Position numbers and translations under genes: made by a program. This document shows, piece after piece, positions 16,470-25,572 of a stretch of 64,000 nucleotides of DNA. Source of the stretch: Rhodobacter sp. (GTDB lineage Bacteria; Pseudomonadota; Alphaproteobacteria; Rhodobacterales; Rhodobacteraceae); the NCBI GenBank assembly GCA_020637555.1, contig JACKKF010000003.1, forward strand, positions 372,001-436,000, read 5' to 3'. Position 1 is the stretch's first letter, and each line of letters opens with the position of its first letter. The notes below the pieces were generated by a model. That model was not told the DNA's origin. It saw only the letters and a program-made list of their open reading frames with translations, and made no database searches.

Positions 16470-17420
16470 TCAGGATTTGCGGCGGTTGATCAGGACCAGG
16501 CCGCCGATCAGGAGGGCGAGGGCGACCGGGGTGGTCGTGCCCACCGATTCGCCCAGCAGTGCCCAGCCGAGCAAGGCGCTGAGCACCGGCGTGAGGAAGC
16601 TGAAGCTGGCGACGGTGCCGGCCTGATAGCGCCCGATCAACCAGAACCACAGCACGAAACCGACGGTCACGACGCCAACGCCCTGCACCAGCAGCAGCAC
16701 CGCCTGAAGCGTGTCGAAATCGCGCACGAGAGGCAGGCCGAACAGCGGTGACAGCGCGCAGAGCAGCGGGGCCGAGACCGCCACCTGCCAGAAGATCTGG
16801 GTTTCGGCCGCGCTCTGGCCAAAGCGCGTCAGGCGCGAGACGACGACGATTCCCGCCCAGGACATGCCCGCGATCAGGGCCGCCATGTCGCCCCAGAAAC
16901 CGCCATCGCCCGTGTCGCCACCGCGGCCGGCCAGCGACAGCACCACCCCGGCAAAGCCAAGCAGGAAGCCCGCGAACCGCACCGGCGTCAGCCGTTCGCC
17001 CGGGAACAGGAAATGCGCCGCCAACGCCAGCCAGATCGGCATCGCGTAGAAGATCGACGACGCATGCACGACGCTTGTGTGGTCCAGCGCAACGAAGAGG
17101 AACAGGAATTCCGACGAGAACAGCAGGCCCGCCATCAGCCCCTGGCGCCACAGGTCCGGGCGAAAGGCGATGCCGCGCCAGATCATCCAGCCGCTGAGCG
17201 CAACCAGCGCGACCGCCGATCGCGCCCCGGCGAAGAACGCCGGCTGCAACCCGCCATTTCCCAGCTTGATCAGCACGTTGTTCACGCTGAACAGCAGCGC
17301 GAGGCCCAGCATCATCCAGAAACCGGCGGTATCGAGGGGGCGGCGTTGCAAAAAGGGCCTCGTGGTGGTGAACCTGTGAATTATCGCCTCGACTGAACCG
17401 CGCAGGCGTGGCAGGGTCAA
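16470..17420 (-). CDS. EamA-family (DMT) transporter
   Basis: This 316-residue inner-membrane protein has about ten hydrophobic helices in two EamA repeats, the drug/metabolite transporter layout. The N-terminus includes about 30 hydrophilic residues before the first helix, so an internal start is possible. It is divergent from another EamA gene 58 bp away. Substrates of this family range from amino acids to metabolites and cannot be read from sequence. Confidence 0.85.
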   Translation of the reverse strand: MTLPRLRGSVEAIIHRFTTTRPFLQRRPLDTAGFWMMLGLALLFSVNNVLIKLGNGGLQPAFFAGARSAVALVALSGWMIWRGIAFRPDLWRQGLMAGLLFSSEFLFLFVALDHTSVVHASSIFYAMPIWLALAAHFLFPGERLTPVRFAGFLLGFAGVVLSLAGRGGDTGDGGFWGDMAALIAGMSWAGIVVVSRLTRFGQSAAETQIFWQVAVSAPLLCALSPLFGLPLVRDFDTLQAVLLLVQGVGVVTVGFVLWFWLIGRYQAGTVASFSFLTPVLSALLGWALLGESVGTTTPVALALLIGGLVLINRRKS

Positions 17421-17478
17421 GCCCGTTTCGTGCCCTTGTCGCCCCTTTGCCGGGCCACGGGCGCACCAGCTTCCAGGG

Positions 17479-18354
17479 ATGGTCCCGATGAATCGCCTTC
17501 AAGGCCCGCTGATGATGGTCCTGTCGATGGCGGGTTTTGCGCTGCAGGATGCCTTGATCAAGGGGCTGGCACGCACGATTCCGGTCGGCGAGATTTCCCT
17601 GACCGTGGGATTGGGCGGTGCGATCGTCTTTGGCCTGCTGCTGCTGCGCCGCCGATTGCCGCTGGTGACCCGACAGGCGGTGCAGGGCGCGGTCCTGGTG
17701 CGCAACCTGGCCGAGGTCTTTGCCGGCATGTGCATGATCCTGGGGGTGGCACTGGTGCCGTTGAGTGTCGTGTCGTCGATCCTTCAGGCGATGCCGCTGA
17801 CCGTCACTCTGGGGGCGGCGCTGTTCCTGGGGGAAAGTGTCGGCTGGCGGCGGTGGAGCGCGATCTTCGTCGGCCTTGCGGGGGTGCTGATGATCCTGCG
17901 CCCCGGGGCGGGCAGTTTCGATCACCTGGCGTTGATCCCGCTGGCGGCGGTCTTTGTGTTGAGCACACGCGACATCGCAACCCGCAAGGTGCCACCGGGC
18001 GTTCCGTCGCTGCAACTGTCCTTCTGGGGGTTCCTGGCGCTTTTTCCGGGTGGCGCGATGCTGTTGGCCCTGCGTGGCGAGGGATTGGTCATGCCCGACG
18101 CGCTGGAATGGCTGATGCTGCTGGGGGCGACCGTCTCGGGGGTGTTGTCCTATGCGGCGCTGGTGATGGCCACGCGCACCGGCTCCATCGCGGCGACTAC
18201 CCCGTTCCGTTATGCGCGGCTGGTCTTTGCCATGCTGCTGGGCATTCTGGTCTTTGGCGAACGTCCCGATGGCTGGACCCTGGCCGGCTCGGCGCTGGTC
18301 GTGGCGGCCGGTTTCTATACCCTGATGCGCGAGATGCGGGTGAAGCGGCGCTAA
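17479..18354 (+). CDS. EamA-family (DMT) transporter
   Basis: This 291-residue protein has ten predicted helices in two EamA domains. The ATG at 17479 is used; an in-frame ATG at 17488 is an equal candidate. It is divergent from the preceding EamA gene, from which it differs clearly in sequence. Substrate unknown. Confidence 0.85.
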   Translation: MVPMNRLQGPLMMVLSMAGFALQDALIKGLARTIPVGEISLTVGLGGAIVFGLLLLRRRLPLVTRQAVQGAVLVRNLAEVFAGMCMILGVALVPLSVVSSILQAMPLTVTLGAALFLGESVGWRRWSAIFVGLAGVLMILRPGAGSFDHLALIPLAAVFVLSTRDIATRKVPPGVPSLQLSFWGFLALFPGGAMLLALRGEGLVMPDALEWLMLLGATVSGVLSYAALVMATRTGSIAATTPFRYARLVFAMLLGILVFGERPDGWTLAGSALVVAAGFYTLMREMRVKRR

Positions 18355-18442
18355 CGGTGGCGGTAACCGTCGACCGCGCCCTTTCATCGCCCTTGGGCGC
18401 ACAGTATAGAGACGCCAAATCATAGCCATGAGGGGCGCCAGC

Positions 18443-19720
18443 ATGACCACCATCCTCGATATCATCGGCCGCGAGATCCTGGACAGCCGGGGCAACCCGA
18501 CGGTCGAGGTGGACGTGATCCTGGAAGACGGCACCATGGGCCGCGCGGCGGTGCCTTCGGGCGCCTCGACCGGGGCGCACGAGGCGGTCGAACGCCGCGA
18601 TGGCGACAAGGCCCGCTACATGGGCAAGGGCGTGCTGCACGCGGTTGCCGCCGTCAACGGCGAGATCGCCGAGGCGCTGGTCGGCATCGACGCGACCGAA
18701 CAGGTGGCGATCGACCGCGCGTTGATCGAGCTGGACGGCACCGAGAACAAGAGCCGTCTGGGCGCGAACGCGATCCTGGGCGTGTCGCTGGCCGTGGCCA
18801 AGGCCGCCGCCGATGCGACTGGCCAGCCGCTCTATCGCTATGTCGGCGGGACCTCGGCCCGCGTGCTGCCGGTGCCGATGATGAACATCATCAATGGCGG
18901 CGAGCACGCCGACAACCCGATCGACATCCAGGAATTCATGATCATGCCGGTGAGCGCGGGCAACATCCGCGACGCGGTGCGCATGGGGTCGGAAGTGTTC
19001 CATACGCTGAAAAAGGAACTCAGCGCGCAGGGCCTGTCGACGGGGCTGGGCGACGAAGGCGGGTTTGCGCCCAACCTGTCCAGCGCGACCGCCGCGCTGG
19101 ATCTGATCCTGAAGTCGATCGAAAAGGCCGGATACACGCCGGGCGAGGACATCTTTCTCGCGCTCGACTGCGCCTCGACCGAGTATTTCCGCGATGGCCG
19201 GTATGAGATGAAGGGCGAGGGGCTGAGCCTGACCTCGGCCGAGAATGTGGACTATCTGGCCAAGCTCTGCGCCGCCTATCCGATCATCTCGATCGAGGAT
19301 GGCATGGCCGAGGATGACTGGGACGGCTGGAAACTGCTGACCGACGCGCTGGGCGGCAAGGTGCAGCTGGTGGGCGATGACCTGTTCGTCACCAACCCGC
19401 GCCGTCTGGCCGAGGGGATCAAGGCCGGCGTCGCCAACTCGATGCTGGTCAAGGTGAACCAGATCGGCACCTTGACCGAAACGCTGCAAGCCGTCGATAT
19501 GGCGCATCGCGCGCGCTACACCAATGTCATGTCGCACCGTTCGGGCGAGACCGAGGATGCGACCATTGCCGACCTGGCGGTGGCGACGAACTGCGGCCAG
19601 ATCAAGACCGGATCGCTGGCGCGTTCGGACCGGCTGGCCAAGTATAACCAGTTGATCCGCATCGAGGAAATGCTGGGCGAGGTCGCGGAATACGCGGGCC
19701 GGTCGATTCTGCGCGGCTGA
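18443..19720 (+). CDS. eno: Enolase (phosphopyruvate hydratase)
   Basis: This 425-residue glycolytic enzyme interconverts 2-phosphoglycerate and phosphoenolpyruvate. The N-terminus TTILDIIGREILDSRGNPTV, the mobile loop SGASTGAHEA and the enolase signature MLVKVNQIGTLTET with the catalytic lysine are all present. The start at 18443 gives the canonical N-terminus; the ATG at 18428 would add five residues. The gene stands alone, with a TATAGA element upstream and a hairpin terminator downstream. Confidence 0.98.
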   Translation: MTTILDIIGREILDSRGNPTVEVDVILEDGTMGRAAVPSGASTGAHEAVERRDGDKARYMGKGVLHAVAAVNGEIAEALVGIDATEQVAIDRALIELDGTENKSRLGANAILGVSLAVAKAAADATGQPLYRYVGGTSARVLPVPMMNIINGGEHADNPIDIQEFMIMPVSAGNIRDAVRMGSEVFHTLKKELSAQGLSTGLGDEGGFAPNLSSATAALDLILKSIEKAGYTPGEDIFLALDCASTEYFRDGRYEMKGEGLSLTSAENVDYLAKLCAAYPIISIEDGMAEDDWDGWKLLTDALGGKVQLVGDDLFVTNPRRLAEGIKAGVANSMLVKVNQIGTLTETLQAVDMAHRARYTNVMSHRSGETEDATIADLAVATNCGQIKTGSLARSDRLAKYNQLIRIEEMLGEVAEYAGRSILRG

Positions 19721-19753
19721 TCCGCTGCCGCGCATCGGTGAAGAATTTCTGAC

Positions 19754-19785
19754 GGGCGCGTCGCGGGACGCGCCCTTATTTCGTT
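19754..19785 (+). terminator. Intrinsic terminator after enolase
   Basis: A perfect 9-bp stem GGGCGCGTC/GACGCGCCC (19754-19762 with 19767-19775), loop GCGG, is followed by TTATTTCGTT. Confidence 0.85.
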
Positions 19786-19859
19786 AAAATGCAGTCTGTT
19801 AAGATCGGGTTAAACGAAGGGTTCCAGACTGGGGACATCCACCATTCCTGAGGTTCGCC

Positions 19860-20255
19860 ATGACCAGCCTCCTGTCCCCAGTTTCCCCGGTCGGCGCGCT
19901 GTCGCGTGACACGCCGGCCCCCTCTGTCACCCAGGGCGCCCCGCGGCCTGCCGCGCCTCTCGAAAGCGCGCGCGCGCCGCGGCCTGTCGATCCCGCGGGC
20001 CGGGCCGAACGCCTTCGGGCCCAGACCGCGCGCGATCGCCCGGTCGGTCCGCCCCCCAGTTTCGAGGTCAACGTGCTGCAGGACATCAGGGAACGTCTGG
20101 CCGATCCGGTCGGACCCCAGCCAGCGGCCCAGGGCGACGATCCAGGGGCCACAAGCCCAGGCCCGCAGGGGTCCGTTCCGGATGACCTCGACACGCCGGC
20201 GATGCCGGCGCTGGCGCCCGGCCTTTTGCCGCACCATCTGGACAAGAAGGTGTAG
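19860..20255 (+). CDS. Hypothetical Pro/Ala/Arg-rich protein
   Basis: This frame of 131 residues follows GAGG upstream of its ATG. It is rich in Pro, Ala, Arg and Gly, with no signal peptide, membrane helix or recognised domain; one ordered-looking stretch is SFEVNVLQDIRERLADP (about residues 67-83). Composition suggests a disordered protein. GC-rich DNA yields long spurious frames, so the call rests mainly on the ribosome-binding site and its place as the only plus-strand frame between two genes. Confidence 0.5.
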   Translation: MTSLLSPVSPVGALSRDTPAPSVTQGAPRPAAPLESARAPRPVDPAGRAERLRAQTARDRPVGPPPSFEVNVLQDIRERLADPVGPQPAAQGDDPGATSPGPQGSVPDDLDTPAMPALAPGLLPHHLDKKV

Positions 20256-20535
20256 CGCCGCCGCCGAACCCCAGGCGCGATGGCCGGAGAGGGCCCTTGA
20301 GGGACAGGCCGCGCACGCCGCCGCTGACCGCTCAGTCGCGCCCCGGGCCTGCGTTGCCCGGTGCCGTACACGACCCCGACGGATCGGGCGCCCGGGTCTT
20401 GCGGTTGACCGGATCGGGGGCGGGCAGGCAATCAAATTCAAGAATTGTCATGTCAACCGTTGTCTGTCGCGGTCCGAGACGGTAACGGGCAGTTACCACG
20501 CGCGAAAGTTGCGCTTTTTTTGAATCAGGTAGCCT
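20256..20535. other. Intergenic region before the acyltransferase gene
   Basis: This 280-bp spacer is GC-rich on the left, with nothing recognisable. On the right are a hairpin GGTAAC-GGGCA-GTTACC (20481-20497) and a weaker GCGC hairpin followed by seven T (20515-20521), directly upstream of the TTG start. This could be a terminator or an attenuator in the leader of the acyltransferase mRNA. Confidence 0.4.
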
Positions 20536-22578
20536 TTGCAGTATCGTCCAGAGATAGATGGCCTGCGTGCTGTCGCGGTTGTGCCGGTGGTTCTTTTCCA
20601 CGCCGGCTTTCAGGTTTTCGCCGGCGGGTTCGTCGGCGTTGACGTTTTCTTCGTCATCAGCGGGTATCTGATTACCACGATCATCCACGACGAGGTTCAA
20701 CGCGGCGCATTCAGTCTGCGGACGTTCTACCTCAGACGGGCGCGCCGAATTACGCCGGCGTTGCTGGTCGTATCGGCTGCCTGCGTGCCGGCCGCGTGGT
20801 TCCTGTTATTGCCCAGCGACACACGCGATTTTGCCCAAAGCGTCCTTGCGGCACAGCTTTTCGTGTCCAATGTGCTGTTCTGGTTGCAGAGCGGCTATTT
20901 CGACACCGCATCCAGCCTGAAACCCTTGCTCAACACCTGGAGCCTGTCGGTCGAGGGGCAGTTCTATGCCCTGTTCCCGCTGCTGTTTCTCGGGCTGTGG
21001 CGGCACGGTGGCGCCGGCCGGGTTCGTCTGGTGCTGGCCATTCTGGCGCTGGTCAGCCTGATTGCCGCGCAATGGACAACACAGGTTGCACCGGCGGCGG
21101 CCTTCTATCTGCTGCCGACCCGCGCATGGGAGTTGCTGCTGGGCGCCCTGGTGGCGCTTTACATGGTCCGCGTCCCCACGCCCTGGACCCGGCGCGGCCC
21201 CGCCTGGCTGGCGGGCGCGCTGGCGCTGGCGGGGCTGATGGCCATTGTCGGGTCGGTTCTGACAATGGACGCGACGACGCCTTTCCCCGGCGTTCACGCG
21301 CTGGTCCCGACCCTGGGCGCGGCGCTGATCATCCTGTTCGCGGGACCCGGCACACTGGTCTGGCGGGTGTTGACCCAACGGGTGCCGGTCGCGATCGGCA
21401 TGATCTCGTACAGCCTGTATCTGTGGCACTATCCGCTGTTCGTCTTTCATCGCTGGACGCGCCTCGATACCGCCGTTTCGACGTCCGAGCGCCTGTTGCT
21501 GATTGCCCTGGCCGTGCTTCTGGCCTGGGTGACCTGGTTCGCTGTCGAACGCCCCTTTCGCCGCAGGGCGCGCGGTCGGCTGTTCCGTGGCCTCAAGGCG
21601 TCGGTCCTTGGCGCGACGGGCGTGTTCGTCGGTCTGCTCGGGTCCTACATGATGGTCGAGCCGGCCGGTCACGACAGGATGCGCCTGTCTTATCCGGACA
21701 ATGTGGTGTGGCGAAGCCTGGCCGAACGGGTCCATGCCGAGGGGCCGGTCTGCACGCTCGGCCCTCTCGAGGGGCGCGCGCATACCTTGGGCTGCCCGTT
21801 CGGCGCCGTGGACGGTCAGCGAACGGTGGTGCTGCTGGGGGATTCGCACAGCGAGGCGCTGGCCTATGCGCTGGATGGCGAATTGCGCACCCGTGGCCTG
21901 CGCGGTCTGCGTCTCGCCACCGCGGGATGCGAGCCCCTGCCGTTCATCCGACGCAATCGCGATCTGTCGGTCACCGATTGCGATCTGCGCACCGACGAGC
22001 TGCTGGAGACGATCCGCGCACTGGATGCCGACGTGGTCATGCTGAACCGGTGGAGCTTTCGCCTGTATCCCATCGCCGGGGCGATCGACGACATGCCCTA
22101 CCGCAACAGCGAGGGCACCGCCGAACGCGAGGAATACCGGGAATACGAGGTCTGGGACCAGGGGGGCTTTCATGCCGATGGTGCCAGCAAGCGCATCGCG
22201 CTGACCCGATTCCTTTCGAATGTCGCCGGCGCCGCACGGCACATGGTTCTGATCGATCCGATACCGGAAAGCGCGATCGACGTCGCGCTCGAGAATGCCA
22301 TCGCCTTTCGACGCGACGGCACCATCGTGCAGGACATTTCCTTTCCACGCCAGGACTATACGCGACGGAATGCCTTTGTCCTGTCGGTATTCGGGGCCCT
22401 CACGGCGCCGAATGTCACGCGTGTTGCGACCGAACCGATGTTCTGCGGATTGCGCGATCCTGACCGCTGCTACGTTCAGCACGACACCGTGCCGCTTTAT
22501 TATGACGACGATCACCTGTCGCAGGAAGGGGCGGCGCGGGTGGTTGCGGCGTTTGCCGACCGGCTGGCGGCACCGTGA
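20536..22578 (+). CDS. Acyltransferase-3/SGNH O-acetyltransferase (OafA/YrhL type)
   Basis: This 680-residue inner-membrane protein has an N-terminal acyltransferase-3 domain with about ten helices (YRPEIDGLRAVAV at the start, later VDVFFVISGYLI) and a C-terminal SGNH-hydrolase domain. The SGNH nucleophile block is GDSHSEA near residue 435, and the D-x-x-H block is DDDHLS near 655. Such proteins O-acetylate lipopolysaccharide, peptidoglycan or exopolysaccharide. In-frame stops at 20521 and 20530 leave TTG at 20536 as the only start before the conserved N-terminus, with CAGGT upstream. The acceptor is unknown. Confidence 0.9.
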   Translation: MQYRPEIDGLRAVAVVPVVLFHAGFQVFAGGFVGVDVFFVISGYLITTIIHDEVQRGAFSLRTFYLRRARRITPALLVVSAACVPAAWFLLLPSDTRDFAQSVLAAQLFVSNVLFWLQSGYFDTASSLKPLLNTWSLSVEGQFYALFPLLFLGLWRHGGAGRVRLVLAILALVSLIAAQWTTQVAPAAAFYLLPTRAWELLLGALVALYMVRVPTPWTRRGPAWLAGALALAGLMAIVGSVLTMDATTPFPGVHALVPTLGAALIILFAGPGTLVWRVLTQRVPVAIGMISYSLYLWHYPLFVFHRWTRLDTAVSTSERLLLIALAVLLAWVTWFAVERPFRRRARGRLFRGLKASVLGATGVFVGLLGSYMMVEPAGHDRMRLSYPDNVVWRSLAERVHAEGPVCTLGPLEGRAHTLGCPFGAVDGQRTVVLLGDSHSEALAYALDGELRTRGLRGLRLATAGCEPLPFIRRNRDLSVTDCDLRTDELLETIRALDADVVMLNRWSFRLYPIAGAIDDMPYRNSEGTAEREEYREYEVWDQGGFHADGASKRIALTRFLSNVAGAARHMVLIDPIPESAIDVALENAIAFRRDGTIVQDISFPRQDYTRRNAFVLSVFGALTAPNVTRVATEPMFCGLRDPDRCYVQHDTVPLYYDDDHLSQEGAARVVAAFADRLAAP

Positions 22579-22710
22579 CCATGGGCTGCCTGGGGCGCCG
22601 GGCCGACCCCGGACTCTGACCGGATTGCCGCGTGATCGCGATCAGGGGCCCGGACACGACAGGATGTGGCGACCAGAGGGGCCGGTTGTGTGGCCGCAAC
22701 CGAGTTGACG

Positions 22711-23613
22711 TCATCGTCCCGGTTTGGCCTGTGCCATGGTGATCAGCCGCGTGACCGGCTCGAGGTCCAGCATGCTGGTTCGGACCGCGACGGCGGATTC
22801 GAAGGCGTAGATCTCCTCGTCAGCGCCGATCCGCGTGAAGTCCGAGGCAGAGAGTTCGTCTTCCAGGATATCGGTGGCGAAGACAATGTGCTCGGTTTCG
22901 CGGCCGATGGACATCAGGGCGACGAACGACATGATCCGCATTTCGAACGGCCTGTAGGGACGGTTGTTCCTCTCGCAATACTCCTCGATGCGTCTGAGCA
23001 ACTCGCCATCATGCGCAAACCCCATCCAGGGATAGTTGTGCATGGTATCAAGGGGATTGCCGCCGCGCTGGAAGATGTCATGCGAGTTGCGGGCATAGAT
23101 CGCGACGTTGAAATTCTGAACCGGCTTTACCGTATAGTTGCTGAACTGCACGCTATCCGGCAGAACACCGAAATACATGTCCAGCACGCCGTCTTCGACA
23201 TAGGGCATCAGATAGTCACCCGAGCCCGAGACCATTTCGATCTGCACCTGCGGAAAGGCTTTGTGCAGTTCGATGATCATCGGCGGCAGCAGCTTGGCGG
23301 CCCAGGACGGACCCGCGCCGATGGTGATGGTGCTGCCGCTCATGTTCAGCTCGCTGGCCATTTCGTCTTCGGCCAGTTCCAGCTCGCGCTGGATGAACCG
23401 CACCCGCCGGCGCAGCACTTTGCCCGCCGCGGTCGGAATCGTCCCGCGGGGGCTGCGCGCAAACAGGCGGGTTCCCAACTGATCCTCGAGCGCAAGCAGG
23501 CTTTTTGACGCCGCGGACTGGGTCAGACCCAGGGCATCGGCTGCCAGAGAGACACTCTGAAGATCATAGATCTTGGCGAAAATGCTCAGCTGTCTGGGCA
23601 GGAAAAGGCGCAT
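22711..23613 (-). CDS. LysR-family transcriptional regulator
   Basis: This 300-residue regulator has an N-terminal winged helix (LAADALGLTQSAASKSLLAL, about residues 23-42) and a C-terminal LysR substrate-binding domain. It is divergent from the ABC transporter operon, with a 120-bp shared promoter region holding a short palindrome. By the usual LysR logic it should control that operon in response to a pathway compound. Confidence 0.9.
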   Translation of the reverse strand: MRLFLPRQLSIFAKIYDLQSVSLAADALGLTQSAASKSLLALEDQLGTRLFARSPRGTIPTAAGKVLRRRVRFIQRELELAEDEMASELNMSGSTITIGAGPSWAAKLLPPMIIELHKAFPQVQIEMVSGSGDYLMPYVEDGVLDMYFGVLPDSVQFSNYTVKPVQNFNVAIYARNSHDIFQRGGNPLDTMHNYPWMGFAHDGELLRRIEEYCERNNRPYRPFEMRIMSFVALMSIGRETEHIVFATDILEDELSASDFTRIGADEEIYAFESAVAVRTSMLDLEPVTRLITMAQAKPGR

Positions 23614-23631
23614 CTGTCACATTCCATATCG

Positions 23632-23645
23632 TCATGCCTGCATGA
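23632..23645. promoter_or_regulatory. Palindrome TCATGC-CT-GCATGA between lysR and the ABC operon
   Basis: Perfect 6-bp arms flank 2 bp, 18 bp upstream of the LysR start codon. LysR proteins often bind such dyads near their own promoter. Candidate only. Confidence 0.4.
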
Positions 23646-23733
23646 TACTTATGACTTTGTTTCATTCAATGGGCTTGTGTAAATTGCCCCTGTGATCTCG
23701 GGTGCGACCCGGAACCACAGGGAGGAAACCGCA

Positions 23734-23832
23734 ATGCCACACACATCCGTTTCGACACGGGCCAGCATCTGGCCGCCGTCGTCCAACCCTGTCGACATTC
23801 ATCGGAGCATTCCGCGAGGAATCCCGCAATGA
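23734..23832 (+). CDS. Small leader ORF (32 residues) coupled to the ABC operon
   Basis: An ATG with a strong ribosome-binding site (GGGAGGAAACCGCA) opens a 32-residue frame whose TGA overlaps the ATG of the ATPase gene (ATGA). The peptide is hydrophilic, starts MPHTSVSTRASIWPPSS and has no recognised family. The strong site and overlap suggest it is translated and delivers ribosomes to the ATPase start. A regulatory leader or a small functional peptide are both possible. Confidence 0.55.
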   Translation: MPHTSVSTRASIWPPSSNPVDIHRSIPRGIPQ

Positions 23833-24659
23833 CCCGTCTCGCCAGTGAAAAGACCGCCGCGGCAGATGCTGCGACCAGGACGACCGCGGGCATCTGCATC
23901 GACTCGCTCGGGCACGCCTTCCCGACCAAGGACGGTGGGGCGATGCTCGCCCTGGACAACGTCTCGTTCGAGGTTCCGAATGGCCAGTTCCTGGCCGTGG
24001 TCGGCGCCAGTGGGTGCGGCAAGACCACGATCCTGAATATGGCTGCCGGGCTGATCCGGCCGGTGTCGGGCAGTGTGAAGGTCGGTGGCGAGGAAGTCGT
24101 GAAGCCGCTGCGCGACACCGGCTACATGTTCGCCCGCGACGGCTTGCTGCCGTGGCGGTCGGCCCTGAAAAACGTCGAGGTCGGGCTGGAGCATCGCGGC
24201 GTTCCGAAAGAGCAGCGCCGCACCCGCGCGCTGCACATGCTGGATGTCGTGGGCTTGTCCGGTTTTGGAGATTCCTACCCGGCGCAATTGTCGCAAGGGA
24301 TGCGCCAGCGCGTCGCCATCGCGCGCACCCTGGCCATCAACCCTGGCACCCTGCTGATGGACGAACCCTTTGCGGCGCTCGATGCCCAGACCAAGATTGC
24401 CCTGCAGGGCGAGTTCCTGAAGATCTGGGAAAAGGATCGCAAGACCGTGATGTTCGTGACGCACGATCTGGCCGAGGCCGTGTCGATGGCCGATCGCGTC
24501 CTCGTCCTGACCAGCCGTCCCGGTCGCATCCATGCCGACATCACCATCGACCTGCCGCGCCCGCGGGATCCCGGCGAGATCCGGTTCGACAAGCACTACC
24601 TGCATCTTCTGGACGGGGTCTGGCAATCACTCAAGGAAGCGGAGGCTCGGGCAGGATGA
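23829..24659 (+). CDS. ABC transporter ATP-binding protein, NitT/TauT (SsuB) type
   Basis: This 276-residue ATPase has Walker A GASGCGKTT (about residues 59-67), signature LSQGMRQR, Walker B LLMDEPFAALD and the H-loop VTHDLAEA. The family energises uptake of nitrate, taurine, alkanesulfonates and sulfate esters. It overlaps the leader ORF upstream and the permease downstream, both by ATGA. The matching binding protein is likely the one at 34115-35152. Sulfatases in the same operon favour a sulfate ester as cargo. Confidence 0.92.
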   Translation: MTRLASEKTAAADAATRTTAGICIDSLGHAFPTKDGGAMLALDNVSFEVPNGQFLAVVGASGCGKTTILNMAAGLIRPVSGSVKVGGEEVVKPLRDTGYMFARDGLLPWRSALKNVEVGLEHRGVPKEQRRTRALHMLDVVGLSGFGDSYPAQLSQGMRQRVAIARTLAINPGTLLMDEPFAALDAQTKIALQGEFLKIWEKDRKTVMFVTHDLAEAVSMADRVLVLTSRPGRIHADITIDLPRPRDPGEIRFDKHYLHLLDGVWQSLKEAEARAG

Positions 24660-25528
24660 GCATGGCCATGGACATGACGGTTTCAAACAACCGGGACACT
24701 GGCGTTGTCAGCGTCAAGGACAAGCTTGCGCAGCAGATCACAAGGGAAAGATCCACGCGGCGCCGGCGCACGATCAATGTCGCCATCATGCGGTTTGCGT
24801 TGCTGGCCGCCCTGCTGGTCCCGTGGCAACTGGGCGTCGAATACGGGCTGATCAATCCCCTGTTCTTTTCCAGCCCATTGGCGATTTTCAATTTCCTCGT
24901 CCGTGAACTGGGCGGCGGCACCATCTGGCCGCACGTCCTGGTCACCGTGCGCGAGGCCCTGCTGGGCTTTCTGATCGGTGCCGCGGCCGGTGTGGCAGCG
25001 GGGATCCTGCGCATGCAATTCCCCCTGTTCGGCGATGTCACCAACCCGTTCCTGACGATCCTGAACGTGCTGCCGCGTGTCGCCCTGGCGCCGATGTTCG
25101 TCCTGTGGTTCGGCATTGGCGAGGGCTCGAAGATCGCGCTGTCGGTCAGTCTGGTGTTCTTCATCCTGATGCTGAGCACCGAAGCCGGGATCAAGTCGCT
25201 GGACCGCGAACTGATCGTCACCCAACGCGCCCTGGGGGCCACCCGGACCCAATTGTTCTGGAAGGTGATGCTGCCTGGTGCCGTGCCCGCGATGTTCAGC
25301 GGCATGCGACTGGGTGTCGTCTATTCGCTTCTTGCGGTGGTCGTGGGCGAAATGATTGCCTCGCAGATGGGGCTGGGCCAACGCATCGCCTTCTATGCGG
25401 CCAGTTTCCAGGGCGACGGATTGCTTGGAACGATCCTCATCCTCGCGGCGATCGGTCTTCTGTTCAATGTCGTCGTCGTCAACGCCGAAGCGAAGCTGAT
25501 GCACTGGAGGCTTCATGACGACGACTGA
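24656..25528 (+). CDS. ABC transporter permease, NitT/TauT (SsuC) type
   Basis: This 290-residue permease has a hydrophilic N-terminus of about 40 residues, roughly six helices and a cytoplasmic EAA-type loop (LIVTQRALGATRTQLFWKV). The ATG at 24656 overlaps the ATPase stop. The only start supported by coupling is this one, not the far longer frame from 24014. Confidence 0.9.
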   Translation: MSMAMDMTVSNNRDTGVVSVKDKLAQQITRERSTRRRRTINVAIMRFALLAALLVPWQLGVEYGLINPLFFSSPLAIFNFLVRELGGGTIWPHVLVTVREALLGFLIGAAAGVAAGILRMQFPLFGDVTNPFLTILNVLPRVALAPMFVLWFGIGEGSKIALSVSLVFFILMLSTEAGIKSLDRELIVTQRALGATRTQLFWKVMLPGAVPAMFSGMRLGVVYSLLAVVVGEMIASQMGLGQRIAFYAASFQGDGLLGTILILAAIGLLFNVVVVNAEAKLMHWRLHDDD

Positions 25529-25572
25529 TCCAGCCATTCGCAATCGTGCAGTCGGAGCTTTGGGAGAAATAA

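Noticed and set aside
16171..18609. Minus-strand open frame of 812 codons across several genes
   Set aside because: It crosses two EamA genes, the hairpin repeat and the enolase start, and reads as low-complexity Arg/Gln/Pro-rich sequence.
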